The notes beneath the pieces were generated by a model. That model was not told the origin of the DNA. It saw nothing but the letters and a program-made list of their open reading frames with translations, and made no database searches. From NCBI GenBank assembly GCA_002825465.1, contig PJER01000117.1, positions 1 to 6,486 of the forward strand: a stretch of 6,486 bases of DNA, in the 5' to 3' direction. Position numbers and translations under genes: made by a program. The first letter of the stretch is position 1. Every line of letters begins with the position of its first letter. Source of the DNA: Candidatus Thorarchaeota archaeon MP8T_1 (GTDB lineage Archaea; Asgardarchaeota; Thorarchaeia; Thorarchaeales; Thorarchaeaceae). Positions 1 to 5,862 of this stretch are shown piece by piece.

Positions 1-173
1 AGCAGAATTCCTGATACCGTGTGTTTGTGATGAAGAATCACTTTTTGCATGAACTTCAATCTCCTAAATCCCAAACCTGGTTAACCTATGGAACAAATAT
101 GGATTATAATTTTGTGACAAAAAAGAACGAATCAGTTAAGTGGATATTTTTGCAATTCTTGGTGGTGAAGACT
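1..173. other. Left-edge region before the metallo-hydrolase, no supported gene
   Basis: No gene can be supported here. The metallo-hydrolase frame stays open back to a GTG at 21, but the 51 extra residues lie outside the UlaG fold, which begins at the strand just after TTG 174, and the SD argues for the internal start. Short open tails in other frames ending at 30 and 52 could be the C-terminus of a gene outside the window, but nothing identifies one. An AT-rich TATA-like stretch (TATAATTT, 105-112) could be the promoter of the hydrolase, putting a transcript start near 135-140. This is a weak guess. Confidence 0.4.
164..168 (+). promoter_or_regulatory. Ribosome binding site that decides the TTG start of the metallo-hydrolase
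   Basis: GGTGA matches part of the archaeal SD sequence (AGGAGGTGATC) and lies 5 nt upstream of the in-frame TTG at 174. It supports translation from 174 and not from GTG 21 or ATG 30. A TTG start is also needed for the LLM gene at 4802, so TTG initiation is normal in this genome. Confidence 0.6.
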
Positions 174-836
174 TTGACGATTGACATTCGTTGGTTGGGA
201 CATGCCAGCTTCCAAATTAGAATTGATGAGAAGATTATCTACCTTGACTTATACAGGTCAAAGCAACTTAGGGAAAGAGTTCCTGATGATCTTGAGCCAG
301 CCTCGATTGTACTCGTGACACACGCTCATAACGACCACTGTTTCCCAGAGGCAATTAATGAGGTGAGAAAAAAGGACACCAAGGTAATTGCACCTGAAAC
401 ATGTGGTGAAAAGCTAGAATACGAATTCCTATCTCTGCAACCTAGAGAAGAGGAAACAATTGAAGGGATAACTATTGCAGCAGTCCATGCATACAATGTG
501 AAGAGGTTCCGTTCACCGGGAAATCCCTATCATCCAAAAGGATTTGGTGTTGGCTACCTTGTAAAGGCAGAAGGCAAAACCATTTACTTTGCTGGCGACA
601 CAGATGTCATTCCAGAGATGAAAGAGATTGGCCCTGTGGATGTAGCACTTCTCCCATGTGGTGACACATATACGATGGATAACAAAGATGCTGCAGAAGC
701 TACCAAGATTATCAATCCGAAATTTGTTATTCCAATGCACACATGGGACAAGAGCATTGATGACTTCAAGAGGGGAATTCAAGATACGAAGACGAAATTC
801 GTTTCATTAAAAGAAGGAGAATCCTTTACGATTTAG
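174..836 (+). CDS. UlaG-like metallo-beta-lactamase-fold hydrolase (COG2220 / UPF0173 type)
   Basis: This is a predicted cytosolic metal-dependent hydrolase of the UlaG/UPF0173 branch, 220 aa from TTG 174, close to the usual family length. The opening IRWLGHASF (residues 5-13) is typical of the branch. The metal site looks complete: HAHNDH (50-55) supplies the HxHxDH motif, H105 (AVHAYN) is the third histidine, D142 (GDTD) is the bridging aspartate and H189 (PMHT) is the last histidine. HPKGFGVGY (120-128), also typical, is present. One oddity: the strand that usually ends in Asp-Pro reads LDLYRS (24-29), with Leu for Pro. Characterised relatives include UlaG (L-ascorbate-6-phosphate lactonase), but most archaeal members have no known substrate and nothing here reveals it. 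The gene is alone on its strand and converges on the Fe-S gene. The family is secure, the substrate unknown. Confidence 0.93.
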   Translation: MTIDIRWLGHASFQIRIDEKIIYLDLYRSKQLRERVPDDLEPASIVLVTHAHNDHCFPEAINEVRKKDTKVIAPETCGEKLEYEFLSLQPREEETIEGITIAAVHAYNVKRFRSPGNPYHPKGFGVGYLVKAEGKTIYFAGDTDVIPEMKEIGPVDVALLPCGDTYTMDNKDAAEATKIINPKFVIPMHTWDKSIDDFKRGIQDTKTKFVSLKEGESFTI

Positions 837-870
837 GACTCAGCATATCACTTGAAAAATAAGTAGAAAC

Positions 871-900
871 TAGCTGCGGGGATTTGATTCCCTACAGCTA
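871..900. terminator. Hairpin between convergent genes, probable terminator for the Fe-S operon
   Basis: TAGCTG (871-876) pairs with CAGCTA (895-900). After one C/A mismatch, GGGGA (878-882) pairs with TCCCT (889-893, one G-U), closing a 6-nt loop. It sits between two convergent stop codons. On the minus strand the hairpin is followed by a T-rich tract (TTATTTTT, complement of 855-862), as expected for a terminator of the flavoprotein/Fe-S operon. On the plus strand no T run follows, so termination of the hydrolase transcript here is less certain. Confidence 0.6.
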
Positions 901-908
901 AAGATTCT

Positions 909-2225
909 CTATAGTAGTTCATCTAGTACTTCCAGAAGCTCGACAACTTTCAACTTGGAGCCTTGATCAGATAGATCCTTACCTGTTTCCTCTTCTTCCT
1001 TCTTCAAGGCTTTGATGCCATCATTGAAGTTGGTGATACAGAAGGGACAGGAGGTCATTAAGACATCTGCACCGGTTGAGGCAGCTTCCTTCAGACGTTC
1101 TTTTGCGGTGGACAAGGCCATATCGGGGAACTGAGCCTTCACGCCACCCCCTGCGCCACAGCAGAACGAGTCACCCTTGATACGGTACATCTCTTTCAGC
1201 TCAAGACCAGGAATAGCCCCGAGGACAACACGTGGAATCTGATAGTGTCCTTCCTTGGCCTTCTCTGCGGCTCTGCTGTCTAGTAGCCAGTTCTTGGAGT
1301 TATGCAGAATATCCTTCTCAATCGCAATACCGACATGACGAATACTGTGACAGGGATCATGCCAGGTGACCTTCTGATTGTAGGGACTCTGTATCTTCAG
1401 CTTGCCTTCCTGCAACAGATCATAGACATACTCAACAGTGTGCCGAGTCTTGAAGGGGAGTGGCTTGCCACTGATTCGCGGGTAGTCATTTCTTATTGTC
1501 TTGTAGCAACCTGCGCAGGAGAATAGTAGGAGGTCAAAGTCCTTGAAGGTCTCCAAGTTCTTCTCCATCACATCCTTGAAGACAGCCTTCTGGCCAGTCC
1601 TGAGGATGGGAGAACCACAGCATACCTCGTCTGAGATGATTGTAAAATCAACACCAAGTTTCTTCAAAATAGATGCAGTCCGGTCAGCAACATGTTGCTG
1701 CCGGTAGGCACCTGTGCAACCAACGAAGTACCCAATTTTGACATCCTTGTCAATTTGCTCTGCGTATTTCTCTTGAGCCCATTTCGTACGGTCACTTCGA
1801 GCCTCGTTGTATGGATTCCGCATGTCATCGTTGCTGACCATATCACGAAACTTCGCGTGCTTAGGCAGAGGTTCAACACCAGATTCAATGATCGCAGCTC
1901 TCAGCTCCTCTGTCACATGGACCGTATCTATGTAGTTAGGACACTGAGTTTCACACATCCCACAAGTGGTGCATGCCTCGGCGACCTCAAGGAATTCTTG
2001 ACTGGCAGGTAACTCGCCATTGAGGAAAGCACGAGCCATCCATTGTTTTCCAGAGTTGAAGTATCCCTCCCAGCCAAAGTATAGACCAGCAGGGCATCCT
2101 TGGAGCATACCAGTATATGTTTCGTCCTTTCCTTCTCGGTCAGGCTCGCCAGAGTAAGCATACTGGCAGGCACGACAGTGAATGCAGCGTGCATTGATAT
2201 TGCGAAGGTCTTCCAGACTTGTCAT
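909..2225 (-). CDS. Iron-sulfur electron-transfer protein with two CCG domains (GlcF/GlpC/HdrD-like)
   Basis: This 438-aa protein has an N-terminal ferredoxin-like part and two C-terminal cysteine-rich CCG domains, as in GlpC, GlcF, LutA and HdrD. One [4Fe-4S] motif is compact: C85, C88, C91 and C95-P96. The other is stretched: C14, C17 and C20, with the probable fourth ligand C44-P45 23 residues further on. The first CCG domain has C170, C202-C203-G204, C237 and C240. The second has C292 (HDPCH), C355-C356-G357 and C393-C396. In HdrB/HdrD such sets bind noncubane 4Fe-4S clusters, so up to four clusters are possible. No signal peptide or membrane segment is seen. It lies 71 nt after the flavoprotein stop and is probably co-transcribed. 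Its likely role is to take electrons from the flavin and pass them to an unknown acceptor (quinone, ferredoxin or thiol/disulfide). The ATG start is backed by GGAGGA, spacer 9 nt. Class secure, acceptor unknown. Confidence 0.93.
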   Translation of the reverse strand: MTSLEDLRNINARCIHCRACQYAYSGEPDREGKDETYTGMLQGCPAGLYFGWEGYFNSGKQWMARAFLNGELPASQEFLEVAEACTTCGMCETQCPNYIDTVHVTEELRAAIIESGVEPLPKHAKFRDMVSNDDMRNPYNEARSDRTKWAQEKYAEQIDKDVKIGYFVGCTGAYRQQHVADRTASILKKLGVDFTIISDEVCCGSPILRTGQKAVFKDVMEKNLETFKDFDLLLFSCAGCYKTIRNDYPRISGKPLPFKTRHTVEYVYDLLQEGKLKIQSPYNQKVTWHDPCHSIRHVGIAIEKDILHNSKNWLLDSRAAEKAKEGHYQIPRVVLGAIPGLELKEMYRIKGDSFCCGAGGGVKAQFPDMALSTAKERLKEAASTGADVLMTSCPFCITNFNDGIKALKKEEEETGKDLSDQGSKLKVVELLEVLDELL

Positions 2226-2234
2226 GTCAATCTA

Positions 2235-2240
2235 TCCTCC
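2235..2240 (-). promoter_or_regulatory. Ribosome binding site of the Fe-S protein gene
   Basis: On the minus strand GGAGGA lies 9 nt before the ATG at 2225, a good SD match that fixes the start and gives the second operon gene its own ribosome entry. Confidence 0.8.
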
Positions 2241-2263
2241 CTATCATTTTTAGCATTAAAGAT

Positions 2264-2278
2264 GTTACTGTTTGTAAC
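2264..2278. repeat. Short perfect inverted repeat in the flavoprotein/Fe-S gap
   Basis: GTTAC (2264-2268) and GTAAC (2274-2278) form 5-bp arms around a 5-nt spacer, in the 71-nt gap between the two minus-strand genes. As RNA it could be a small hairpin at the intercistronic junction (processing or tuning of stoichiometry). As DNA it could be a protein site. Arms this short can also arise by chance. Confidence 0.35.
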
Positions 2279-2296
2279 TTTTCCAGCCCCCTAGTT

Positions 2297-3814
2297 TCAT
2301 TCCTTTATGGGATTTGGAAGGTCCGTTACGCTTTCCCATGGGATTGCGAGACGACCTGGGTGTAGTATAAGATTCGGATCGAGAACCTTGCGGAACTTGA
2401 CCAGCATCTTGTAGTATTCCTTGGCCTTTGAGAAGGTCTCCGGAGCATGTACGAATGGGTCTGGTCGATAGTTGAGCCAACCCTTCTTCAGGAAACTTCG
2501 AGTGGTCTCCAGATTGAATTCTCTTATCTTGTCATAGATTCCAGGCTCAGTGCTGTCGAAGCACAGGATGGGCATCACAATAGCTTGCCTCGCATGGTCA
2601 ATAGAAGCAACCCACATTGTCTCAGGGAAACCATAGTCAGCCATAGCAGCACAGTACTCCTCCATCATCGCACTAGATTCGAGCCATGGACAGTACCACG
2701 TGATGAACAGGAATCCGGCCTGCCACAACGAGTACGGGATTGCAATCTTGTTTGGCTTTTTGAGCCGTGAGGCGACTTGCTTTGGATGAAGCTCTTGTTG
2801 AGGAGTTGTTCTCTTTTCCCTAACCTCGTAGTCCTTGTAGATTTTGTCAATGCCTTTGAGGGTATAGTCAAGTTCCTCCTGAGTCCAAGCCCAAACCTCG
2901 TAGTTCATCCACTTCCTGTCCACGCCAATTTGCTTGTAGAACTCATAATCTATTGGCACATTGGTCTTTGGCCAGCGAGTCATGACGAGTTCGTAGTTAC
3001 CGCCTTGCACCATTACTGTGCGTTCACTAATTCCCATTTCGTGCTTGGAGATCTCCCATGCTGGTTTGACAACATCATCCCAGCTTTCACCACCATAGGC
3101 AACAACAGTCTTGTAGTGAGGATGTGGAACCATCTTGATTGCACACTTGGTGATAATGCCCATTGAACCCTGTGAACCCAAGAAGAGACCATCCGGATTA
3201 GGACCAACCCCCCAGCGATAGAATGGCTTTGCACCAGGTAGTGCCCAAGAACCCGTATGGAAAATCTCCCCGGTTGGTAGGACAACCTCCAAACCCATGA
3301 TCATATCAGCTTGAGGACCGTAGACTCCGGTCACTAGGCTGAATCCTCGCTCGATAGCATCACCTAAGACTGTAGCCGCAGGAGGCGCACCATCAGGAAT
3401 TGGTGGAGCCCATTCAGGATACTGAGTCTTGAATATCCTCCAAGCATCACCTGACTTCACTCCTGGTTCGACCACCATGACTCGATTCTCAGTATCAACT
3501 GTCATTTTATCCATGCGCGTCATGTCCATGTAAATGCCGCCAGGCTGAATGGCTGGAAGGGCAAACCCTCCGCTGAGACCACCAGCTGCGGGTGTGACAG
3601 GGCATAAGTTCTCGTTAGCTAAAATGAGAATCTTGGAGACCTGCTCAGCATTCTCAGGTCTCACAATGACCTCAGGCAGTTCAGCTTCGAGACCCATGAT
3701 GCCTTTCGCCATGTAACTGTGACGAAGCGGCTCACTGGTCGTGACATATTTTTCGCTGCAGATAGCGACCAGTTTCTTTACCACATCGTCGGTGACCTTA
3801 TTGTAGTTGCTCAC
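2297..3814 (-). CDS. FAD-linked oxidoreductase, VAO/4-cresol dehydrogenase-like, PCMH-type FAD domain
   Basis: This 505-aa flavoprotein is predicted to oxidise an organic substrate and pass electrons to the Fe-S protein downstream. The FAD domain spans about 44-231: PVTPAAGGLSGG (72-83) is the pyrophosphate loop, GDAIERG (151-157) and GLEVVLPTGEIF (174-185) follow, then WGVGPNPDGLF (201-211) and GSQGSMGIITK (213-223). The C-terminal substrate/cap domain ends in DPNLILHPGR (479-488). The ERG, EVVLPTGE, GVGP..DGLF and GW..YR (445-450) motifs are those of vanillyl-alcohol oxidase and 4-cresol dehydrogenase; GGLSGG is more like GlcD/D-lactate dehydrogenase. By my alignment from memory, Y449-R450 match the VAO phenolate-binding Tyr-Arg pair, while the histidine that links FAD covalently in VAO is F368. 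No signal peptide is seen, so it is probably cytosolic. GTG start, SD GGAGGA with 6-nt spacer. It could oxidise a 2-hydroxyacid (GlcD-like) or an aromatic alcohol; sequence alone does not decide. Confidence 0.92.
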   Translation of the reverse strand: MSNYNKVTDDVVKKLVAICSEKYVTTSEPLRHSYMAKGIMGLEAELPEVIVRPENAEQVSKILILANENLCPVTPAAGGLSGGFALPAIQPGGIYMDMTRMDKMTVDTENRVMVVEPGVKSGDAWRIFKTQYPEWAPPIPDGAPPAATVLGDAIERGFSLVTGVYGPQADMIMGLEVVLPTGEIFHTGSWALPGAKPFYRWGVGPNPDGLFLGSQGSMGIITKCAIKMVPHPHYKTVVAYGGESWDDVVKPAWEISKHEMGISERTVMVQGGNYELVMTRWPKTNVPIDYEFYKQIGVDRKWMNYEVWAWTQEELDYTLKGIDKIYKDYEVREKRTTPQQELHPKQVASRLKKPNKIAIPYSLWQAGFLFITWYCPWLESSAMMEEYCAAMADYGFPETMWVASIDHARQAIVMPILCFDSTEPGIYDKIREFNLETTRSFLKKGWLNYRPDPFVHAPETFSKAKEYYKMLVKFRKVLDPNLILHPGRLAIPWESVTDLPNPIKE

Positions 3815-3820
3815 CTATAA

Positions 3821-3826
3821 TCCTCC
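3821..3826 (-). promoter_or_regulatory. Ribosome binding site fixing the GTG start of the flavoprotein
   Basis: On the minus strand GGAGGA lies 6 nt before GTG 3814. The nearest in-frame ATG is residue 35, inside the conserved region, so the GTG is the sensible start. Confidence 0.8.
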
Positions 3827-3830
3827 GTTG

Positions 3831-3847
3831 TCAGCCGTCAGGGCTGA
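3831..3847. repeat. Perfect inverted repeat just upstream of the flavoprotein gene, candidate operator
   Basis: TCAGCC (3831-3836) and GGCTGA (3842-3847) are perfect 6-bp arms around a 5-nt spacer (GTCAG). The element ends 4 nt from the SD of the flavoprotein gene and probably lies in its 5' leader. It could be an operator for a dimeric regulator or a GC-rich leader hairpin modulating ribosome access. No regulator gene is in the window, so the role is inferred from position only. Confidence 0.45.
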
Positions 3848-3886
3848 ATCGTGAATTGTCGAATGCAGGTCTTGGCTGGAGAAATC

Positions 3887-3898
3887 CCTCATAAATAG
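3887..3898 (-). promoter_or_regulatory. Candidate TATA box of the flavoprotein/Fe-S operon
   Basis: On the minus strand this reads CTATTTATGAGG, an AT-rich core (TATTTATG) similar to archaeal TATA elements. A start about 25 nt downstream would fall near 3865 and leave a leader of about 50 nt containing the inverted repeat 3831-3847 and the SD. This is a by-eye call; other AT-rich stretches nearby could serve. Confidence 0.35.
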
Positions 3899-3919
3899 CA
3901 TTCGGCTAACAATAGTTGC

Positions 3920-3928
3920 GTATAAGTA
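3920..3928 (+). promoter_or_regulatory. Candidate TATA box of the CPBP protease / LLM pair
   Basis: GTATAAGTA is TATA-like and would place a start near 3947-3952, shortly before the SD at 3962. TTATATGG at 3934-3941 is an alternative that would give a very short leader. The 161-nt divergent gap serves both directions and holds no gene. Confidence 0.35.
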
Positions 3929-3961
3929 TGTGATTATATGGAATTTTCAATAATCTTGCAG

Positions 3962-3970
3962 AAGGAGGTG
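3962..3970 (+). promoter_or_regulatory. Near-perfect archaeal ribosome binding site of the CPBP gene
   Basis: AAGGAGGTG matches the complement of the archaeal 16S 3' end over its core and lies 5 nt before ATG 3976. It is the strongest SD in the window and fixes the start. Confidence 0.85.
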
Positions 3971-3975
3971 TTAGG

Positions 3976-4800
3976 ATGGAGTCTCAAGAATCATATCTCT
4001 CTCAGAGAATTATACTGGCATTCATTATACTTTTCGCGTTTGACTGGTCATCTCTCCTAATAGATACAGAGATCGGCGATTATCTGGCGTTGGATACGTT
4101 TGCATCTTTTGCATTAAGATTCGGGATTAGAGGTGTCCTGTTTCTGGGTATTGTCCCATTTATCCTTAAAGTTCCAAATGGTCAGAGAACATTAACACAA
4201 TACCTTGCTGATATCAAGATATCAAAGTACAAACCAGTAGGGAGGAATTTGATTGTAACCATTGCATCAATAATTCTACTTCTAGGAGGCATCTTTATTG
4301 CAGCAATTCTCTATGGTAACTTCGTTTTTGACCCTAGTATTATCTTTACAGAAGAGTCACCTTTCGTTTATGTTGCAATAAATGCGGGAATATGGGAAGA
4401 AATTATGTGGAGGGGTATTATACTGACACTCTTCCTCAAAAGATACAGTGTTCGAATGTCCATTGCAATCAATACTGTATTGTTTGCCTTATCACACCTA
4501 CTCAACTTCTTTGTAAGCCCAAACACTGTGTTGATGTTGGGTCAGCTAATCTTCGTCTTAATAGGAACGCCATTCCTCGCAGTCATCTTCATTAAAACAC
4601 AGAGCCTGTTACCCGGAATTTTGATTCATTACTCAGTAGATGCCTTTGGTATACTATTCTACGCCTCAATGCTCCAACCTGGACCAAATCTGATTATTGG
4701 AGGGATCTATATGTTATCAGGATGGTTCATTGGGAATATTCTAGCCTTCGGATTTCTCAGGGTGTATCTTAGAGATACAGAGCAACTAGGGGCAGAATAA
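3976..4800 (+). CDS. CPBP-family (Rce1-like) intramembrane metalloprotease
   Basis: This 274-aa integral membrane protein carries the CPBP/Rce1 active-site motifs. EEIMWR (141-146) is the EExxxR motif whose first glutamate and arginine are catalytic in this family, FALSH (170-174) is FxxxH, and HYSVD (218-222) is the last motif, with Asp where Asn is usual. Hydrophobic segments lie near 11-30, 45-65, 93-114, 130-150, 162-180, 184-206, 210-230 and 236-260, so about eight helices. Eukaryotic Rce1 cleaves prenylated CAAX proteins; prokaryotic members act in bacteriocin maturation or immunity, or have no known substrate. No bacteriocin-like precursor or CAAX protein is visible here. Only 1 nt separates it from the LLM gene, implying co-transcription, though no functional link is obvious. 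Family assignment is firm; substrate unknown. Confidence 0.9.
   Translation: MESQESYLSQRIILAFIILFAFDWSSLLIDTEIGDYLALDTFASFALRFGIRGVLFLGIVPFILKVPNGQRTLTQYLADIKISKYKPVGRNLIVTIASIILLLGGIFIAAILYGNFVFDPSIIFTEESPFVYVAINAGIWEEIMWRGIILTLFLKRYSVRMSIAINTVLFALSHLLNFFVSPNTVLMLGQLIFVLIGTPFLAVIFIKTQSLLPGILIHYSVDAFGILFYASMLQPGPNLIIGGIYMLSGWFIGNILAFGFLRVYLRDTEQLGAE
4763..4779. repeat. Perfect 7-bp inverted repeat near the end of the CPBP gene
   Basis: TGTATCT (4763-4769) and AGATACA (4773-4779) flank a 3-nt loop, within the last codons of the protease gene and 22 nt before the TTG start of the next gene. It may be a chance effect of the codons for the VYLRDT stretch, or an mRNA hairpin affecting coupling at the tight junction. 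Confidence 0.3.
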
Positions 4801-4801
4801 C

Positions 4802-5785
4802 TTGAAGATTGGAATACAAATTGAGCCACAAATGGGCTACAAATACGAGGAAGTAGTAACCTTAGCAAAGGCTGTTGAAGATGCTGGCTTCTACAGCTTC
4901 ACAGTTTCAGATCACTTCTTTGGAAACATTCAGAGTGTAGAGAAGCTTGCCTATGATGCATGGACCCTTCTTGCGTTGTTGGTTCCACAGACAAAACATA
5001 TTCGCTTGGGAACGCTTGTCACATGTCATTCCTATAGAAATCCTGCACAATTAGCGAAGATTGTGGCAACTCTGGATAACGCATCAAATGGTAGAATAGA
5101 CTTTGGTATTGGAGCAGGATGGAAAGAATCAGAGTATGAAGCCTATGGATACTCTATGCCTTCCAGTAAGACAAGAGTTCTCCAGCTGAGAGAGGCGCTT
5201 CAAATCATCAATCTCCTCTGGACAGAGCACAGACCAAGCTTTGAGGGTGAGTACTATCGTATCAAAGAAACCATGTTCTTACCGAAACCAATACAGAAAC
5301 CACGGATTCCCATCTGGATCGGAACTCAAAAACTGAAAGCTCCGATGATGGAGGAAACCATCGCACGTTTCGGTGATGGATTGAACTATGATTCTAAAAC
5401 GCCAGAAGATTTCCTTGAGAAAAAGAAACGAATGAGAGTTATGTGCAAGAAGGTAGGACGAGACTTTGATGAATTGAAGTGGTCGCTATACCTTTGTACA
5501 TCGGTAATTGGAAAGGATACTGATGATTTTGAGAAGAAAAAGAATGAACGCTTGAAACAACACTGGCTGTTTGAGGAGATAACTGATGAAATAAAACCGA
5601 AAGTCCTAGAGGCTATGCTCAAACAGGAACTCTCAGGTACGGTTGATACGGTTATTGAGGAACTCTCAAAATTCAAGAATGAATTAGATGTCTTAATTCT
5701 TGGTCTTCCAATGGTTGGTGACCTTCAGAAAAACGGGCTAGACACCATCAAGATTCTGAAAGACCACATAGTCAGTAATATCTGA
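4802..5785 (+). CDS. LLM-class (luciferase-like) F420-type oxidoreductase
   Basis: This 327-aa protein is a bacterial-luciferase-like TIM barrel, a family whose archaeal members mostly use coenzyme F420 for hydride transfer. It begins MKIGIQIEP and continues with SDHFF (36-40), IRLGTLVTCHSYRNPAQLAK (67-86) and NGRIDFGIGAGW (96-107), the standard strands and cofactor-side loops. FEGEYYR (147-153) and PKPIQKPRIPIWIG (161-174) are also family hallmarks, and GT(V)DTVIEELSKF in the C-terminal part (279-291) is the usual closing helix. Length is typical. The start is TTG 4802, the codon that gives the canonical N-terminus; a weak AGGGG lies 9 nt upstream. It follows the protease gene by 1 nt, so it is probably translated from the same mRNA. 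FMN use cannot be excluded, and the substrate is not predictable. Confidence 0.9.
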   Translation: MKIGIQIEPQMGYKYEEVVTLAKAVEDAGFYSFTVSDHFFGNIQSVEKLAYDAWTLLALLVPQTKHIRLGTLVTCHSYRNPAQLAKIVATLDNASNGRIDFGIGAGWKESEYEAYGYSMPSSKTRVLQLREALQIINLLWTEHRPSFEGEYYRIKETMFLPKPIQKPRIPIWIGTQKLKAPMMEETIARFGDGLNYDSKTPEDFLEKKKRMRVMCKKVGRDFDELKWSLYLCTSVIGKDTDDFEKKKNERLKQHWLFEEITDEIKPKVLEAMLKQELSGTVDTVIEELSKFKNELDVLILGLPMVGDLQKNGLDTIKILKDHIVSNI

Positions 5786-5862
5786 ATCAAAAAGAAAGAA
5801 ATTTCAGGAGAAATCCATATTCATTCTATGAGTTGTGTAGCATGTTCCATGTTCGTTGTCAG
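5786..5862. other. Gap between the LLM gene and the beta-helix gene
   Basis: This 77-nt gap has no clear terminator. It holds an SD-like AGGAG (5806-5810), too far (about 50 nt) from ATG 5863 to serve it directly, a tandem CATGTTC duplication (5841-5854), and a 12-codon ORF from ATG 5828 whose TGA overlaps ATG 5863 (ATGA, 5863-5866). The beta-helix frame is open through the gap, with an alternative ATG at 5842. Confidence 0.4.

Noticed and set aside
21..173. N-terminal extension of the metallo-hydrolase from GTG 21
   Set aside because: The extra 51 residues do not belong to the UlaG fold, and a GGTGA SD fits TTG 174. The extension is probably open by chance.
1692..2012. 106-codon + strand ORF inside the Fe-S protein gene
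   Set aside because: It is antisense to a gene with complete cysteine motifs, with no recognisable domain and no SD. Same for 1302-1526 and 2100-2294.
2777..3166. 129-codon + strand ORF inside the flavoprotein gene
   Set aside because: Antisense to a well-conserved FAD-domain gene. Its content looks like a by-product of that gene's codons.
909..3814. Naming the pair glcD/glcF or a D-lactate dehydrogenase
   Set aside because: The Fe-S protein fits that class, but the flavoprotein carries VAO/4-cresol dehydrogenase motifs, so a gene symbol would claim too much.
5386..5676. 96-codon minus-strand ORF, Ser- and Phe-rich, in the LLM gene
   Set aside because: The S/F runs are the complement of Lys- and Glu-rich codons in the real gene.
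3976..5785. Bacteriocin or defence system built on the CPBP protease
   Set aside because: No precursor peptide, leader motif, transporter, nuclease or toxin gene is present beside it.
5841..5854. Tandem CATGTTC duplication
   Set aside because: Two 7-bp copies only. Chance or a small slippage event is enough to explain it.
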